From contig NZ_CP077084.1 of assembly GCF_014268275.3 (NCBI RefSeq), positions 5,886,501-5,950,500 on the forward strand: DNA of 64,000 nucleotides, read 5' to 3'. The position numbers were made by a program, and so were the translations under genes. Positions 19,739-28,293 of this stretch are shown one piece after another. The stretch comes from Pseudomonas tritici (GTDB taxonomy: Bacteria; Pseudomonadota; Gammaproteobacteria; Pseudomonadales; Pseudomonadaceae). The notes under the pieces are model-generated. The model made no database searches and was not told the DNA's origin. It saw only the letters and a program-made list of their open reading frames with translations. Every line of letters starts with the position of its first letter. The first letter of the stretch is position 1.

Positions 19739-20442
19739 GCCTGTTCAACTGGCTGCGTACGAAAAAGCCTGGGCTGGATACCGCGCAACAAAAACGCCTG
19801 GAGCAACTGCGCAAGCCCACCGCGCTGGGCGACGGCTCCTTGCGCAGTCAGCGCTGGGTGGTGGTGGACCTGGAAACCAGCGGCCTGAACCTCAACCGTG
19901 ATCAGGTGCTGTCCATCGGTGCGGTGGTGATCGAAGACGGCGCGGTGGACTTTTCTCAATTGTTCGAGCGCACGCTGCAACGCGCCGACACCAAGCTCAG
20001 CCCCAGCGTATTGATTCACGGCCTCGGCCCCAGTGCCATTGCTGCCGGCAGCGACCCGGCCGAGGCGTTGCTGGACTTCATGGCGTTTGTCGGCGACAGC
20101 CCATTGTTGGCCTTCCACGCACCGTTCGATCAACACATGTTGTGTCGGGCGCTCAAGGACAGCCTGGGTTACCGCCTGACGCATCCGTTTCTTGATGTTG
20201 CCGACATTGCCCCGCTGCTGTGCCCCGAGGCGCATATACGCGAAGCCGGGCTGGACGACTGGATCAACCACTTCAACCTGCACGTGGGCGAGCGCCATCA
20301 TGCCAGCGCCGATGCCCTGGCCACGGCGGAGCTGATGCTCATCCTGTTCAGCCGCGCACGCCAGCAACAGATCGACACCCCCCACACGCTGCAAGAGCGC
20401 TTGAGCCAATGGAAGCGGCGTAAACACGCGCCATCGTTTTAA
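19735..20442 (+). CDS. DnaQ-like 3'-5' exonuclease
   Basis: A 235-residue DEDD exonuclease of the DNA polymerase III epsilon fold. ExoI motif DLETSG is at residues 45-50 (Asp45, Glu47), ExoII is AFHAPFDQHML near 125, and ExoIII is HHASADALATAELM near 188. It starts with GTG, and that GTG overlaps the TGA stop of the preceding gene (GTGA), so translation is coupled. It is shorter than true DnaQ and is probably an accessory RNA or DNA trimming enzyme working with the upstream DUF294 protein. Confidence 0.9.
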   Translation: MSLFNWLRTKKPGLDTAQQKRLEQLRKPTALGDGSLRSQRWVVVDLETSGLNLNRDQVLSIGAVVIEDGAVDFSQLFERTLQRADTKLSPSVLIHGLGPSAIAAGSDPAEALLDFMAFVGDSPLLAFHAPFDQHMLCRALKDSLGYRLTHPFLDVADIAPLLCPEAHIREAGLDDWINHFNLHVGERHHASADALATAELMLILFSRARQQQIDTPHTLQERLSQWKRRKHAPSF

Positions 20443-20494
20443 TACCATCTCCCGACAGACGCCAATTGCACCCACCCCACGGCTCTGACACAAT

Positions 20495-20509
20495 CGCGAA
20501 TAATTCTCG
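20495..20509. promoter_or_regulatory. Candidate Fur box
   Basis: A 7-1-7 inverted repeat CGCGAAT-A-ATTCTCG, with 6 of 7 paired bases and 9 of 14 matches to the TGATAAT-N-ATTATCA Fur consensus. It lies about 35 bases before the ECF sigma gene, the usual place for Fur control of FecI-type sigma factors. Confidence 0.6.
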
Positions 20510-20542
20510 TTAGTTTAAACCTCTTGTTTATTCGGTGATGCC

Positions 20543-21061
20543 TTGTCGTCGGTCCAGAACCCACACAGTGAGCTTGTTGGCGCGTTGTATCGCGACCATC
20601 GTGGCTGGCTGCTGGCTTGGCTTCGACGCAACGTGGCCTGCCCAAGCCGCGCCGAAGACCTGAGCCAGGACACGTTCATGCGCTTGCTGGGCCGTGACGA
20701 GCTGCGCGAACCCCGCGAACCTCGGGCGTTCCTGGTCGCCATCGCCAAGGGCTTGCTGTTCGACTACTTCCGCCGCGCCGCGCTGGAACAGGCCTACCTC
20801 ACCGAACTGATGCTGATCCCGGAAAGCGAGCACCCCTCGCCGGAAGAGCAGCAACTGATCCTCGAAGACCTCAAGGCCATCGACCGCCTGCTCGGCAAGC
20901 TGTCGAGCAAGGCCCGCGCCGCCTTCCTCTATAACCGCCTCGACGGCATGGGCCATGCAGAAATCGCCCAGCGCCTTGGCGTGTCCGTGCCGCGGGTGCG
21001 CCAGTACCTGGCCCAGGGTATTCGCCAGTGCTACATCGCCCTGTATGGCGAGCCGCTGTGA
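20543..21061 (+). CDS. FecI-type ECF sigma factor
   Basis: A 172-residue RNA polymerase sigma factor of the iron-starvation ECF group. Region 2 contains RAEDLSQDTFMRLL (residues 33-46) and region 4 contains MGHAEIAQRLGVSVPRVRQYL near 137-157. The start is TTG (20543); an ATG at 20538 is out of frame. The anti-sigma gene fecR follows within 3 bases and the TonB receptor comes after it, the classic cell-surface signalling order. Fur repression plus activation through the receptor is the expected control. Confidence 0.92.
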   Translation: MSSVQNPHSELVGALYRDHRGWLLAWLRRNVACPSRAEDLSQDTFMRLLGRDELREPREPRAFLVAIAKGLLFDYFRRAALEQAYLTELMLIPESEHPSPEEQQLILEDLKAIDRLLGKLSSKARAAFLYNRLDGMGHAEIAQRLGVSVPRVRQYLAQGIRQCYIALYGEPL

Positions 21062-21063
21062 CA

Positions 21064-22026
21064 ATGATCAGTTCCAGACCCGTCTCGGCCCGCGTGCTGG
21101 ATGCCGCGATTGCCTGGCAACTGTCCCTCGATTCGGGTGATGGCAGCCTGGTTGAGCGCGAAGAATTCGATAAATGGCTGGCCAGCAACGAAGAACACGC
21201 CCGCGCCTGGCGCCAACTGGGCATGCTCGACCAGCGTTTCAGCGCCGCTTCGGGCCCGGCGCGGGTGGCGTTGTTGCAATCGCGGGAAGGCATTCGCCAG
21301 CGCGTGCGCAAGTTGGGCAGCGGCTTGGCGAGCATTGCACTGGTCATTGGCGTGGCGTTGTTTGCCGGTGAGCGCTATGTGCCGATCCACTATTGGCTGG
21401 CCGACCAACGTACCGCCACCGGTGAGCAGCGCACGCTGAAGCTGGCGGACGGTACGCTGATCAACCTCAATACCCACAGTGCTATCGACGTGCGTTTTGA
21501 TCAGAAACGCCGGCTGATTGTGTTGCAGGAAGGCGAGATCCTCGTCGAGACCGGCCACAACGATGCGCGCCCGTTCTATGTACAAACCCGCGACGGCAGC
21601 CTGCGGGCGCTGGGCACGCGGTTTATCGTCAAGCGTGAAGACGACGCCACGCGCTTGAGCGTGTTGCAGTCCGCCGTGGCCGCACAGCCTGAGGCACTGC
21701 ACCAGGAACAGATCTTCAAGGAAGGCCAGCAAGTGCTGATGCGCAGCGACGGCCTCGGCCCGCTGCTGGCTGTCACCCCCGCCACCGACGCCTGGACCCG
21801 CGGCATGCTGGTGGTCGACAACGCCCGCCTGGGGGATGTGGTCGAGGAGCTCGGCCGCTACCGCACCGGTTACCTGGGTGTGGATAAAGATGTGGCCGAC
21901 TTGCGTATCACCGGCAGTTTCCCGTTGCACGACACCACGCTGGCGCTGAATGCGCTGCTGCCGACGTTGCCGGTGCAGATTGAGCAGCACACGCCGTGGT
22001 GGGTGACGGTGAAGGGCAAGCCTTAG
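21064..22026 (+). CDS. FecR-type anti-sigma/sigma regulator
   Basis: A 320-residue inner-membrane protein that passes the signal from the TonB receptor to the ECF sigma factor. The N-terminal cytoplasmic domain (about 1-80) holds the sigma-binding tryptophans in FDKWLASNEEHARAWRQLG. One membrane segment (LASIALVIGVALFAG) is near 88-105, followed by the periplasmic FecR domain with GEQRTLKLADGTLINLNTHS and the C-terminal STN-like region. The start at 21064 (MISSRPVS) is 2 bases after the sigma gene stop, so the two are co-transcribed. Confidence 0.92.
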   Translation: MISSRPVSARVLDAAIAWQLSLDSGDGSLVEREEFDKWLASNEEHARAWRQLGMLDQRFSAASGPARVALLQSREGIRQRVRKLGSGLASIALVIGVALFAGERYVPIHYWLADQRTATGEQRTLKLADGTLINLNTHSAIDVRFDQKRRLIVLQEGEILVETGHNDARPFYVQTRDGSLRALGTRFIVKREDDATRLSVLQSAVAAQPEALHQEQIFKEGQQVLMRSDGLGPLLAVTPATDAWTRGMLVVDNARLGDVVEELGRYRTGYLGVDKDVADLRITGSFPLHDTTLALNALLPTLPVQIEQHTPWWVTVKGKP

Positions 22027-22050
22027 GTTCGCGGTGCCCGTGCTATCGCT

Positions 22051-22115
22051 ATCGCAGGCAAGCCAGCTCCCACCGTTGAAATGCATTCCAAGGTGGGAGC
22101 TGGCTTGCCTGCGAT
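22051..22115. repeat. REP pair, inverted
   Basis: ATCGCAGGCAAGCCAGCTCC from 22051 and its reverse complement ending at 22115, with 24-base perfectly matching arms and a 17-base loop, between fecR and the receptor gene. Confidence 0.9.
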
Positions 22116-22224
22116 GAGGCCCTCAAGAACACCCTGGAAAAATATTTTCACCTCGCCCTATCACTTTTCGATTCTCGTTCGGCACCTAGGCAATTGAGAA
22201 ATATTTCCATTCAGGAGCCGCCCT

Positions 22225-24657
22225 ATGTCCCGCACCCTAGACACCTTGTTGCGCCCCAGCCTGTTAGCCGCGGCCATCGCCCTCAGCGCCCCGCTGACCA
22301 GCACTGTGCTGATCGCCGCCGAGCAGGCGTCCAGCGTGCGTGCTTACAACCTGCCGGCGGCGCCACTGGCCAGCACCCTGAACCAGATCGCCAGCCAGGG
22401 CGGCCTGGCGCTGACCCTCAGCCCGGCGCTCGCCGCCGGCAAGACCTCGGCACCGGTCCAGGGCCAGTTCGATGCGCCGGGTGCGCTGCGTGAAGCGTTG
22501 CGTGGGACGGGGTTGCAACTGGAGCAGAGCAGCGCGGGGACTTACACCTTGGTGGCGATTCCGGAGGGCGTGATGGCGCTGCCGGTCACCAACATCACTG
22601 GCCAAGACGGCAGCCAGGAAAGTGCCTGGGGCCCGGTGCAAGGCTATCTGGCCACGCGCACTGCCGCCGGCACCAAGACCGACACTGCGCTGGTTGAAGC
22701 GCCGCGCTCGATCTCTGTCGCCACCCGCGAGCAGATGCAGGACCGCAACGTGCAGAACCTGGATGACGCCGTCAAATACATGCCGGGCATCGTGTCTGCC
22801 AGCTACGGCAGCGACACCCGCTACGATTGGATGCGCGTGCGCGGTTTCGAACCGACCCAGTTCCTCGACGGCCTGCCGCTGCCACGCGGTGTGTACGCCA
22901 ACCCGAAAGCCGAAACCTGGAACCTCGACCGCCTTGCCCTGCTGCGCGGCCCGGCCTCATCGGTGTACGGCCAGACGCCACCGGGCGGCCTGCTGGACAT
23001 GGTCAGCCGGCGTCCCAGCGAAGAGTCCAGTCATGCCATCCAAGTGCAATACGGCAGTGACAACTACCGCCAGATCAACTTCGCCAGCACCGGCAAGATC
23101 GATGATGAAGGCCAGTTCCTGTATGGCGTCAGCGGTGTGGTACGCGATGCGGGCACCCAAGTCGACCACATCGACAACAAGCGCTACAACATTGCGCCGA
23201 GCCTGACCTGGAACATCGACACCGACACCAAGCTGACACTGCTCTCGCAGTTCACGCGTGACGATACTGGCGCCACCAGTCAGTTCCTGCCGATCGTGGG
23301 CACCAAGATCAAATCGCCATTGGGCGACGTATCACATCACAAGAACCTGGGCGATCCAGATTACGAGTTCTACGACCGCACTTACTACGCGCTGGGCTAT
23401 GCCTTCGAGCATCGCTTCAACGATACCTGGCAGTTCAAGCAGAACCTGCGTTACACCAAGTCGGAGTTGTCGTTCCAGCAACTGACCGTGGGTTCCTATG
23501 CCTTCGCTCCAGTGGATGCAGCGGGCAACATGGATCGCCTCTCGACCAACGTCGACGAGAACATCGGACAGTTCGCGGTGGATAACAACTTCCAGGCCGA
23601 CTTCGCCACCGGTGATGTCACCCACACCCTGTTGCTGGGACTGGACCACCAGCGGACCGACACCTCGTACCTGTCGATCTTCGGGGGTGCCGGGCGTGTC
23701 AATATCTTCAACCCGGTCAATACCACGCCGGTAGTGCGCCCGGCGCGCTCCGATGCGTTCTACGACTACAACCAGAAAACCGTGCAGACCGGCCTCTACG
23801 TGCAAGACCAGATGGCCCTCAACAACTGGCGCCTGACCCTCGGTGGTCGTGAAGACTGGGTGCACCAAGGCACCACGTACTTCAACAAACAAGACGCGAC
23901 CAACACAGACCGCAACAAAAACTTCAGCGGCAACGCGGCAGTCAGCTATGTGTTCGATTCGGGCTTCGTGCCATACCTGTCCTACGCCGAATCCTTCCAG
24001 CCAGCAAGCAACGCCAGCGCCGACCCGGTCAAGTCGTATAAGCCCACCGAAGGTAAGCAATGGGAACTGGGAATCAAGTATCAGCCACCTGGCTCCAATA
24101 CGTTGCTGAGTGCGGCGATCTATAGCCTCACGCAGAAAAACGTACTGGTCACCAGCACCGGAACGAGCGGCACCCCGATCACCGATCAGACCGGCGAAGT
24201 GAAAGTCAAAGGCCTGGAACTGGAAGCCGTTTCTGACGTGACCGAGAACCTCAAGGTTATCGCGGCGTACACCCTGGCCAAATCCGAAGTGCAAAAAGGC
24301 GACTTCAAGGGCAACCGCCTGCAACTGATGCCCAACCAGCAGGCTTCGCTTTGGACCGACTACACCTGGCACACCGGCGTACTCGACGGCTTCGGTATTG
24401 GCTTCGGCGCCCGCTACACCGGCAACACCTATGGCGACCAAGGCAACACCTGGCTGGGTAAGGCCAACGCCTACACCGTGTTCGACGGTGCGGTGCATTA
24501 CGATTTGGGCCGCCTCGACAACAGCCTCAAAGGTGCATCGGTCAAACTCAACGCCACCAACCTATTTAACAAGGACTACATCTCCACCTGTGACGGTTCC
24601 TACTGCTACTTCGGCGACCAACGCAGCGTAGTCGCCAGCGCCACCTACCAGTGGTAA
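22225..24657 (+). CDS. TonB-dependent siderophore receptor with signalling domain
   Basis: An 810-residue outer-membrane receptor. Signal peptide about residues 1-32 (ending TVLIAA). The STN signalling domain (about 40-110) contacts FecR in the periplasm. The plug domain begins near 155 (APRSISVATREQMQDRNVQN) and contains MRVRGFEPTQFLDGLP. The C-terminal beta-barrel ends in an aromatic residue (SATYQW), needed for outer-membrane assembly. AGGAG lies 8 bases upstream. It resembles hydroxamate receptors of the FhuE/FoxA/FiuA type; the siderophore cannot be told from the sequence. A GGAAAA element at 22136 could be part of an ECF-sigma promoter, which is uncertain. Confidence 0.94.
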   Translation: MSRTLDTLLRPSLLAAAIALSAPLTSTVLIAAEQASSVRAYNLPAAPLASTLNQIASQGGLALTLSPALAAGKTSAPVQGQFDAPGALREALRGTGLQLEQSSAGTYTLVAIPEGVMALPVTNITGQDGSQESAWGPVQGYLATRTAAGTKTDTALVEAPRSISVATREQMQDRNVQNLDDAVKYMPGIVSASYGSDTRYDWMRVRGFEPTQFLDGLPLPRGVYANPKAETWNLDRLALLRGPASSVYGQTPPGGLLDMVSRRPSEESSHAIQVQYGSDNYRQINFASTGKIDDEGQFLYGVSGVVRDAGTQVDHIDNKRYNIAPSLTWNIDTDTKLTLLSQFTRDDTGATSQFLPIVGTKIKSPLGDVSHHKNLGDPDYEFYDRTYYALGYAFEHRFNDTWQFKQNLRYTKSELSFQQLTVGSYAFAPVDAAGNMDRLSTNVDENIGQFAVDNNFQADFATGDVTHTLLLGLDHQRTDTSYLSIFGGAGRVNIFNPVNTTPVVRPARSDAFYDYNQKTVQTGLYVQDQMALNNWRLTLGGREDWVHQGTTYFNKQDATNTDRNKNFSGNAAVSYVFDSGFVPYLSYAESFQPASNASADPVKSYKPTEGKQWELGIKYQPPGSNTLLSAAIYSLTQKNVLVTSTGTSGTPITDQTGEVKVKGLELEAVSDVTENLKVIAAYTLAKSEVQKGDFKGNRLQLMPNQQASLWTDYTWHTGVLDGFGIGFGARYTGNTYGDQGNTWLGKANAYTVFDGAVHYDLGRLDNSLKGASVKLNATNLFNKDYISTCDGSYCYFGDQRSVVASATYQW

Positions 24658-24677
24658 TCGGCTGAGCCAACAACCAG

Positions 24678-24695
24678 GCCGCTCCCTTGAGCGGC
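24678..24695 (+). terminator. Short hairpin after the receptor gene
   Basis: GCCGCTC (24678-24684), four-base loop, GAGCGGC (24689-24695), 20 bases after the receptor stop. There is no proper T-run, so it more likely lowers read-through into the PepSY gene than stops it. Confidence 0.5.
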
Positions 24696-24719
24696 TTGGG
24701 TGTGTCTGAAGGTTAGAAA

Positions 24720-25823
24720 ATGAAAAGCAAAACCATCCGCCGCTGGTCCTTCATCCACACTTGGACCAGCCTGATCTGCACGGTATTCCTGCTGCTGCTC
24801 GCCCTGACTGGCCTGCCGCTGGTGTTTCACCATGAGATCGACCACCTGCTGGGCAATGAGCCTGAACTGGCGCAGATGCCCGCCGATACGCCACGGCTCA
24901 ACCTCGAGCAGCTTGTGGCTAAAGCTCAGGCTCATCGCCCCGGCGAAGCCATGCAGTACCTGGCCTGGGACGAAGACGACCAGAACGGCGTGATCGCAAT
25001 CATGGCCGCTACCGCCGGCACCGAACCCAACTCGTCGCACACTTTCATGCTGGATGCGCGCACCGGTGAAGCGGTGGAAACCCCGGCGGCCAACGGTGGG
25101 TTCACCCTGTTCCTGTTGCGTTTGCATGTGGATATGTTTGCCGGTCTGCCAGGCAAGTTGCTGCTGGCGTTCATGGGCATTCTGTTTGTGCTGGCGATTA
25201 TCTCCGGCACGGTGCTGTACCTGCCGTTCATGCGCCGCCTGACATTCGCCACCGTGCGCCAGGACAAGTCCACCCGTCTGCGTTGGCTCGACTTGCATAA
25301 CCTGATCGGTGTGGTCACGTTGACCTGGGCACTGGTGGTGGGCGTGACCGGCGTGATCAGCGCCTGCGCCGACCTGATCATCGCCGCCTGGCGCCAGGAC
25401 AGCCTCAGCGCGATGATCGAGCCCTATAAAAGCGCGCCCCCCCTGACCCAACGCGCCCCGGCCACCGAGTTACTGACCATCGCAGCAAAGGCTGCGCCAG
25501 GCATGCAGCCGGACTTTATCGCCTTCCCCGGCACGCGCTTTTCCAGTGAGCACCACTACGCGGTGTTCATGAAGGGCAGCACCCACCTGACGTCGCACTT
25601 GCTCACACCGGTGCTGATCGACGCCAGTACCCTGGCCGTCACCGCCATCGCCGAACGGCCGTGGTACATGGACGCCATGGGCATGTCCCAACCGCTGCAC
25701 TTTGGCGACTACGGCGGCATGCCGATGAAAATCCTCTGGGCCGTCTTGGATGTGCTGACCATCATCGTGCTGGTGAGCGGGATTTATTTGTGGATCGTGC
25801 GGCGCAAGGCGGGCAAGGCATGA
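24720..25823 (+). CDS. PepSY-associated membrane protein (siderophore-iron reductase type)
   Basis: A 367-residue inner-membrane protein with four membrane segments, near residues 12-37, 140-163, 190-220 and 335-358. The first begins WSFIHTWTSLICTVF. Histidines in the helices (HTW at 13, HLH-like RLHVDMF near 133, LHNLI near 190) could bind heme. Relatives downstream of siderophore receptors (FoxB/FpvG-like) reduce ferric siderophores in the periplasm to release iron. AAGG precedes the ATG. It overlaps the next small gene by 4 bases. Confidence 0.85.
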   Translation: MKSKTIRRWSFIHTWTSLICTVFLLLLALTGLPLVFHHEIDHLLGNEPELAQMPADTPRLNLEQLVAKAQAHRPGEAMQYLAWDEDDQNGVIAIMAATAGTEPNSSHTFMLDARTGEAVETPAANGGFTLFLLRLHVDMFAGLPGKLLLAFMGILFVLAIISGTVLYLPFMRRLTFATVRQDKSTRLRWLDLHNLIGVVTLTWALVVGVTGVISACADLIIAAWRQDSLSAMIEPYKSAPPLTQRAPATELLTIAAKAAPGMQPDFIAFPGTRFSSEHHYAVFMKGSTHLTSHLLTPVLIDASTLAVTAIAERPWYMDAMGMSQPLHFGDYGGMPMKILWAVLDVLTIIVLVSGIYLWIVRRKAGKA

Positions 25824-26002
25824 AGCCGCGCCGGTCGAATTTCTGGAAGGTGTTTGGCATTCCCCTGGGGATTGGCGTGCTCAGCGCCGCCGGGTTGTTT
25901 GCGGCGTTGCTCGGGGATGGGATTTGGGATTCGCTCGGTTGGGTGGGTTTAGGGGTGCCAGCAGTTATAGGCGTGTACGCGTTGTTCAAACGGCGCGGCT
26001 AA
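25820..26002 (+). CDS. Small hydrophobic membrane protein
   Basis: A 60-residue protein starting MKPRRSNFWKVFGIPLGIG. Two membrane segments, about residues 10-30 and 38-55, end with a positive tail (FKRRG), predicting both ends in the cytoplasm. Its ATG overlaps the TGA of the PepSY gene (ATGA), so it is translated with it. It probably belongs to the iron-siderophore reductase unit. I do not recognise a named family. Confidence 0.7.
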   Translation: MKPRRSNFWKVFGIPLGIGVLSAAGLFAALLGDGIWDSLGWVGLGVPAVIGVYALFKRRG

Positions 26003-26063
26003 GGGCCTCGCCAGCCGTCTTGCAACCCTCTAGGCTAGCCACTGCCCATCTTGAGGAATGCCC

Positions 26064-26693
26064 ATGTCCGCTCCCAGCATGACCCTGTTCCACAACCCCG
26101 CTTCACCGTTCGTGCGCAAGGTCCGTGTGCTGCTGGCCGAAACCGGCCAGCAAGATCGCGTGACCCTGCACGGGTGCATGCCGACCCCGGTCAACCCGGA
26201 CGCCCACGTGGTGCAAGGCAACCCGGTGGGCAAGATCCCGGCCCTGCGCCTGGCCGACGGCACGGTGCTGCACGACAGCCGGGTGATCCTTGATTACTTC
26301 GACCACCAGCACGTCGGCAACCCGCTGATCCCTCGCGACGGCTCGGCCCGCTGGCGCCGCCTGACCCTGGCTTCGATGGCCGACGGCATCATGGATGCCG
26401 CCGTGCTGGTGCGTTACGAGACCGCGCTGCGCCCAGCGGAAAAACACTGGGACCAATGGCTCGATGAGCAGCGCAACAAGATCCGTCGCAGCCTCGCTGA
26501 GTTAGAAGCGGATGCGATCGCCGAACTGACCAGCCACTTCGACATCGCCGCCATCAGCGTGGCCTGCGCCTTGGGTTACCTGGATTTCCGTCATCCGGAT
26601 ATGCAATGGCGCTCGGATAACCCGCAGCTTGCCGCGTGGTACGCCGAAGTCAGCCAGCGGCCTTCGATGCTGGACACCCAGCCGCCCATCTAA
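26064..26693 (+). CDS. Glutathione S-transferase family protein
   Basis: A 209-residue cytosolic GST. The N-terminal thioredoxin-fold domain (about 5-80) has FHNPASPFVRKVRVLLAETG, with Ser in the usual activating position, and the cis-Pro motif GKIPALRLADG near 52-62. The helical C-terminal domain contains DIAAISVACALGYLDFR, the N-capping region. The start at 26064 is preferred because GAGG is 7 bases upstream; an ATG at 26058 would be too close to it. Substrate unknown. Confidence 0.9.
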   Translation: MSAPSMTLFHNPASPFVRKVRVLLAETGQQDRVTLHGCMPTPVNPDAHVVQGNPVGKIPALRLADGTVLHDSRVILDYFDHQHVGNPLIPRDGSARWRRLTLASMADGIMDAAVLVRYETALRPAEKHWDQWLDEQRNKIRRSLAELEADAIAELTSHFDIAAISVACALGYLDFRHPDMQWRSDNPQLAAWYAEVSQRPSMLDTQPPI

Positions 26694-26710
26694 GATTCAC
26701 CGTCATTCCC

Positions 26711-26800
26711 CTGTGGGAGCGGGCTTGCTCGCGAATGCGGTGGCTCAGTTGAAACATCTGTGGCTGACATACCGCCTTCGCGAGCAAGCCCGCTCCCACA
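26711..26800. repeat. REP pair, GTGGGAGCGGGCTTGCTCGCG subtype
   Basis: Inverted arms of about 30 bases (CTGTGGGAGCGGGCTTGCTC from 26711, complement ending 26800). The core differs from the GAGCTGGCTTGCC type found elsewhere in the window and matches the pair at 57.7 kb. Confidence 0.88.
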
Positions 26801-26868
26801 TTGTGCGGCGGCGTTATTGAGGAAGTCGACCATCCTCGCCTTCATTTGCTGGTCCTCTCGCAACCCGA

Positions 26869-28242
26869 TCATTGCACTGCCTCCAGGTCAAACTGCAGTG
26901 GCTCGGCCGCTTTGCGCTTGCCCACGCCATACCAATCCAGTTTGCGCGTCAGCACCATCACCGTGCCCAACAAGCCGAACAGCAGCAACGACCCCATCAG
27001 CAACGCATAATCTTCGGCACTCAACAGCCCGTACAACAAGCCATACAACGCCGCCAACCCCGCCGAGAAACCCAACCCATGGGCCACGCTGCGCAGCACA
27101 TGGCACACGTAGAAACCAATCAACAACACACAGGCACTGGCGGAGATGAGGTAGGCCATGGCGAAGCCTATGTGCTCGGACAACGACAACAGCAGCAGGT
27201 AGAAAAACGCCAGCGCAAAGCCCACCAAGGCGTACTGGATCGGGTGCACCGCCAGGCTCTTGAGCACTTCGAACAGGAAGAAACCGGCAAAGGTCAGGGC
27301 GATAAACAGCAACGCGTATTTGATCGCACGGTCGCTCTTGAGGTACTGGTCCACCGGGTCGATGAAGTTGACGCCGAAGCTGCGGTTGTTGAAGTCGTCA
27401 CAGCCTTGCCCGTCCAGGCAGGTCTGCAGGGCTTGCTCGAGGTTGGTGGAGAAGAATGAAGTCTGCCAGTTGGCGCTAAAGCCTTTGTCGCTGATCTCGC
27501 GTTGCGCCGGCAGGAAGTTGCCGATAAAGCTTGGGTGCGGCCAGTTGGACGCGAGTGACACTTGGCTGGTCTTGCCCACCGGCACCACTTGCAGTTGCTC
27601 GGTGCCTTGCAGGCGTAGGTCAAAGGCGAAATCCACCACGTAGGGCTTTTTAGTGTCCTGCTCCGGCAGCGCCACGTGCACGCCCTCACCGAGCCAGTCG
27701 ACCTGGGAGCCCGGTTCGAACTCCAGCTGCTGGCTGCCCAGCTCAAGCTTCAATGCGTTTTCAATGCCGCGAATATCGCTGATACCCACCGCCAGAAATG
27801 CCGGTTCAAAACGGTAATCGGCAAAGTTCTCGGTGATCCCCAACTGCGCAGGCAGCTCGAAACGCCCGCTGACGCGGTTATCGGCATGGAACAGCCGCGC
27901 CTGGTAGATGCCCCGCGCACGCAGTTCGGTCTGCACTTTGCCGTCGAGCTCAAAACGATCCGGCAGGAAATACAGACGACCACGCTCTTCGCGGGTGACT
28001 TCGTAGCGCTTGTTGAGCTTTTCATTGAGCTTCCACTCGCGCACGGTCTTGCGATACGGCACCACCATCACCGGGCCGGTGAGACGCTGGGCATAGCTGG
28101 AGCTGCGGGCGATGTCCATCAGTACGCCGTCGCGCAATTGCTGGCGGTCACTGATGATGCCGTTGATCATCAGCAACGGAATCAGCAACAGCAGGATCAG
28201 TAGCGCAATCGCGCCAAGTTTGAAAAGCAGGCTGCGGTTCAT
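26869..28242 (-). CDS. creD: Cell envelope integrity protein CreD
   Basis: A 457-residue inner-membrane protein: one N-terminal membrane segment (residues 8-30), a large periplasmic domain to about 300, then five or six membrane segments. CreD is the main target of the CreBC system and affects envelope stability and beta-lactam response; its molecular activity is not known. GGGAGAG lies before the ATG. It is downstream of creC with a 51-base gap. I saw no clear TTCAC-N6-TTCAC cre tag in that gap or in the 50 bases before it. Confidence 0.93.
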   Translation of the reverse strand: MNRSLLFKLGAIALLILLLLIPLLMINGIISDRQQLRDGVLMDIARSSSYAQRLTGPVMVVPYRKTVREWKLNEKLNKRYEVTREERGRLYFLPDRFELDGKVQTELRARGIYQARLFHADNRVSGRFELPAQLGITENFADYRFEPAFLAVGISDIRGIENALKLELGSQQLEFEPGSQVDWLGEGVHVALPEQDTKKPYVVDFAFDLRLQGTEQLQVVPVGKTSQVSLASNWPHPSFIGNFLPAQREISDKGFSANWQTSFFSTNLEQALQTCLDGQGCDDFNNRSFGVNFIDPVDQYLKSDRAIKYALLFIALTFAGFFLFEVLKSLAVHPIQYALVGFALAFFYLLLLSLSEHIGFAMAYLISASACVLLIGFYVCHVLRSVAHGLGFSAGLAALYGLLYGLLSAEDYALLMGSLLLFGLLGTVMVLTRKLDWYGVGKRKAAEPLQFDLEAVQ

Positions 28243-28293
28243 GGGTCTCTCCCTGTTTTGATGGGGAGAGTCTGGGCAGCCTGTGTGGGGGAT

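Noticed and set aside
28243..28293. cre tag (TTCAC-N6-TTCAC) before creD
   Set aside because: Looked for on both strands in the creC-creD gap and the 50 bases before it; no such pair was seen.
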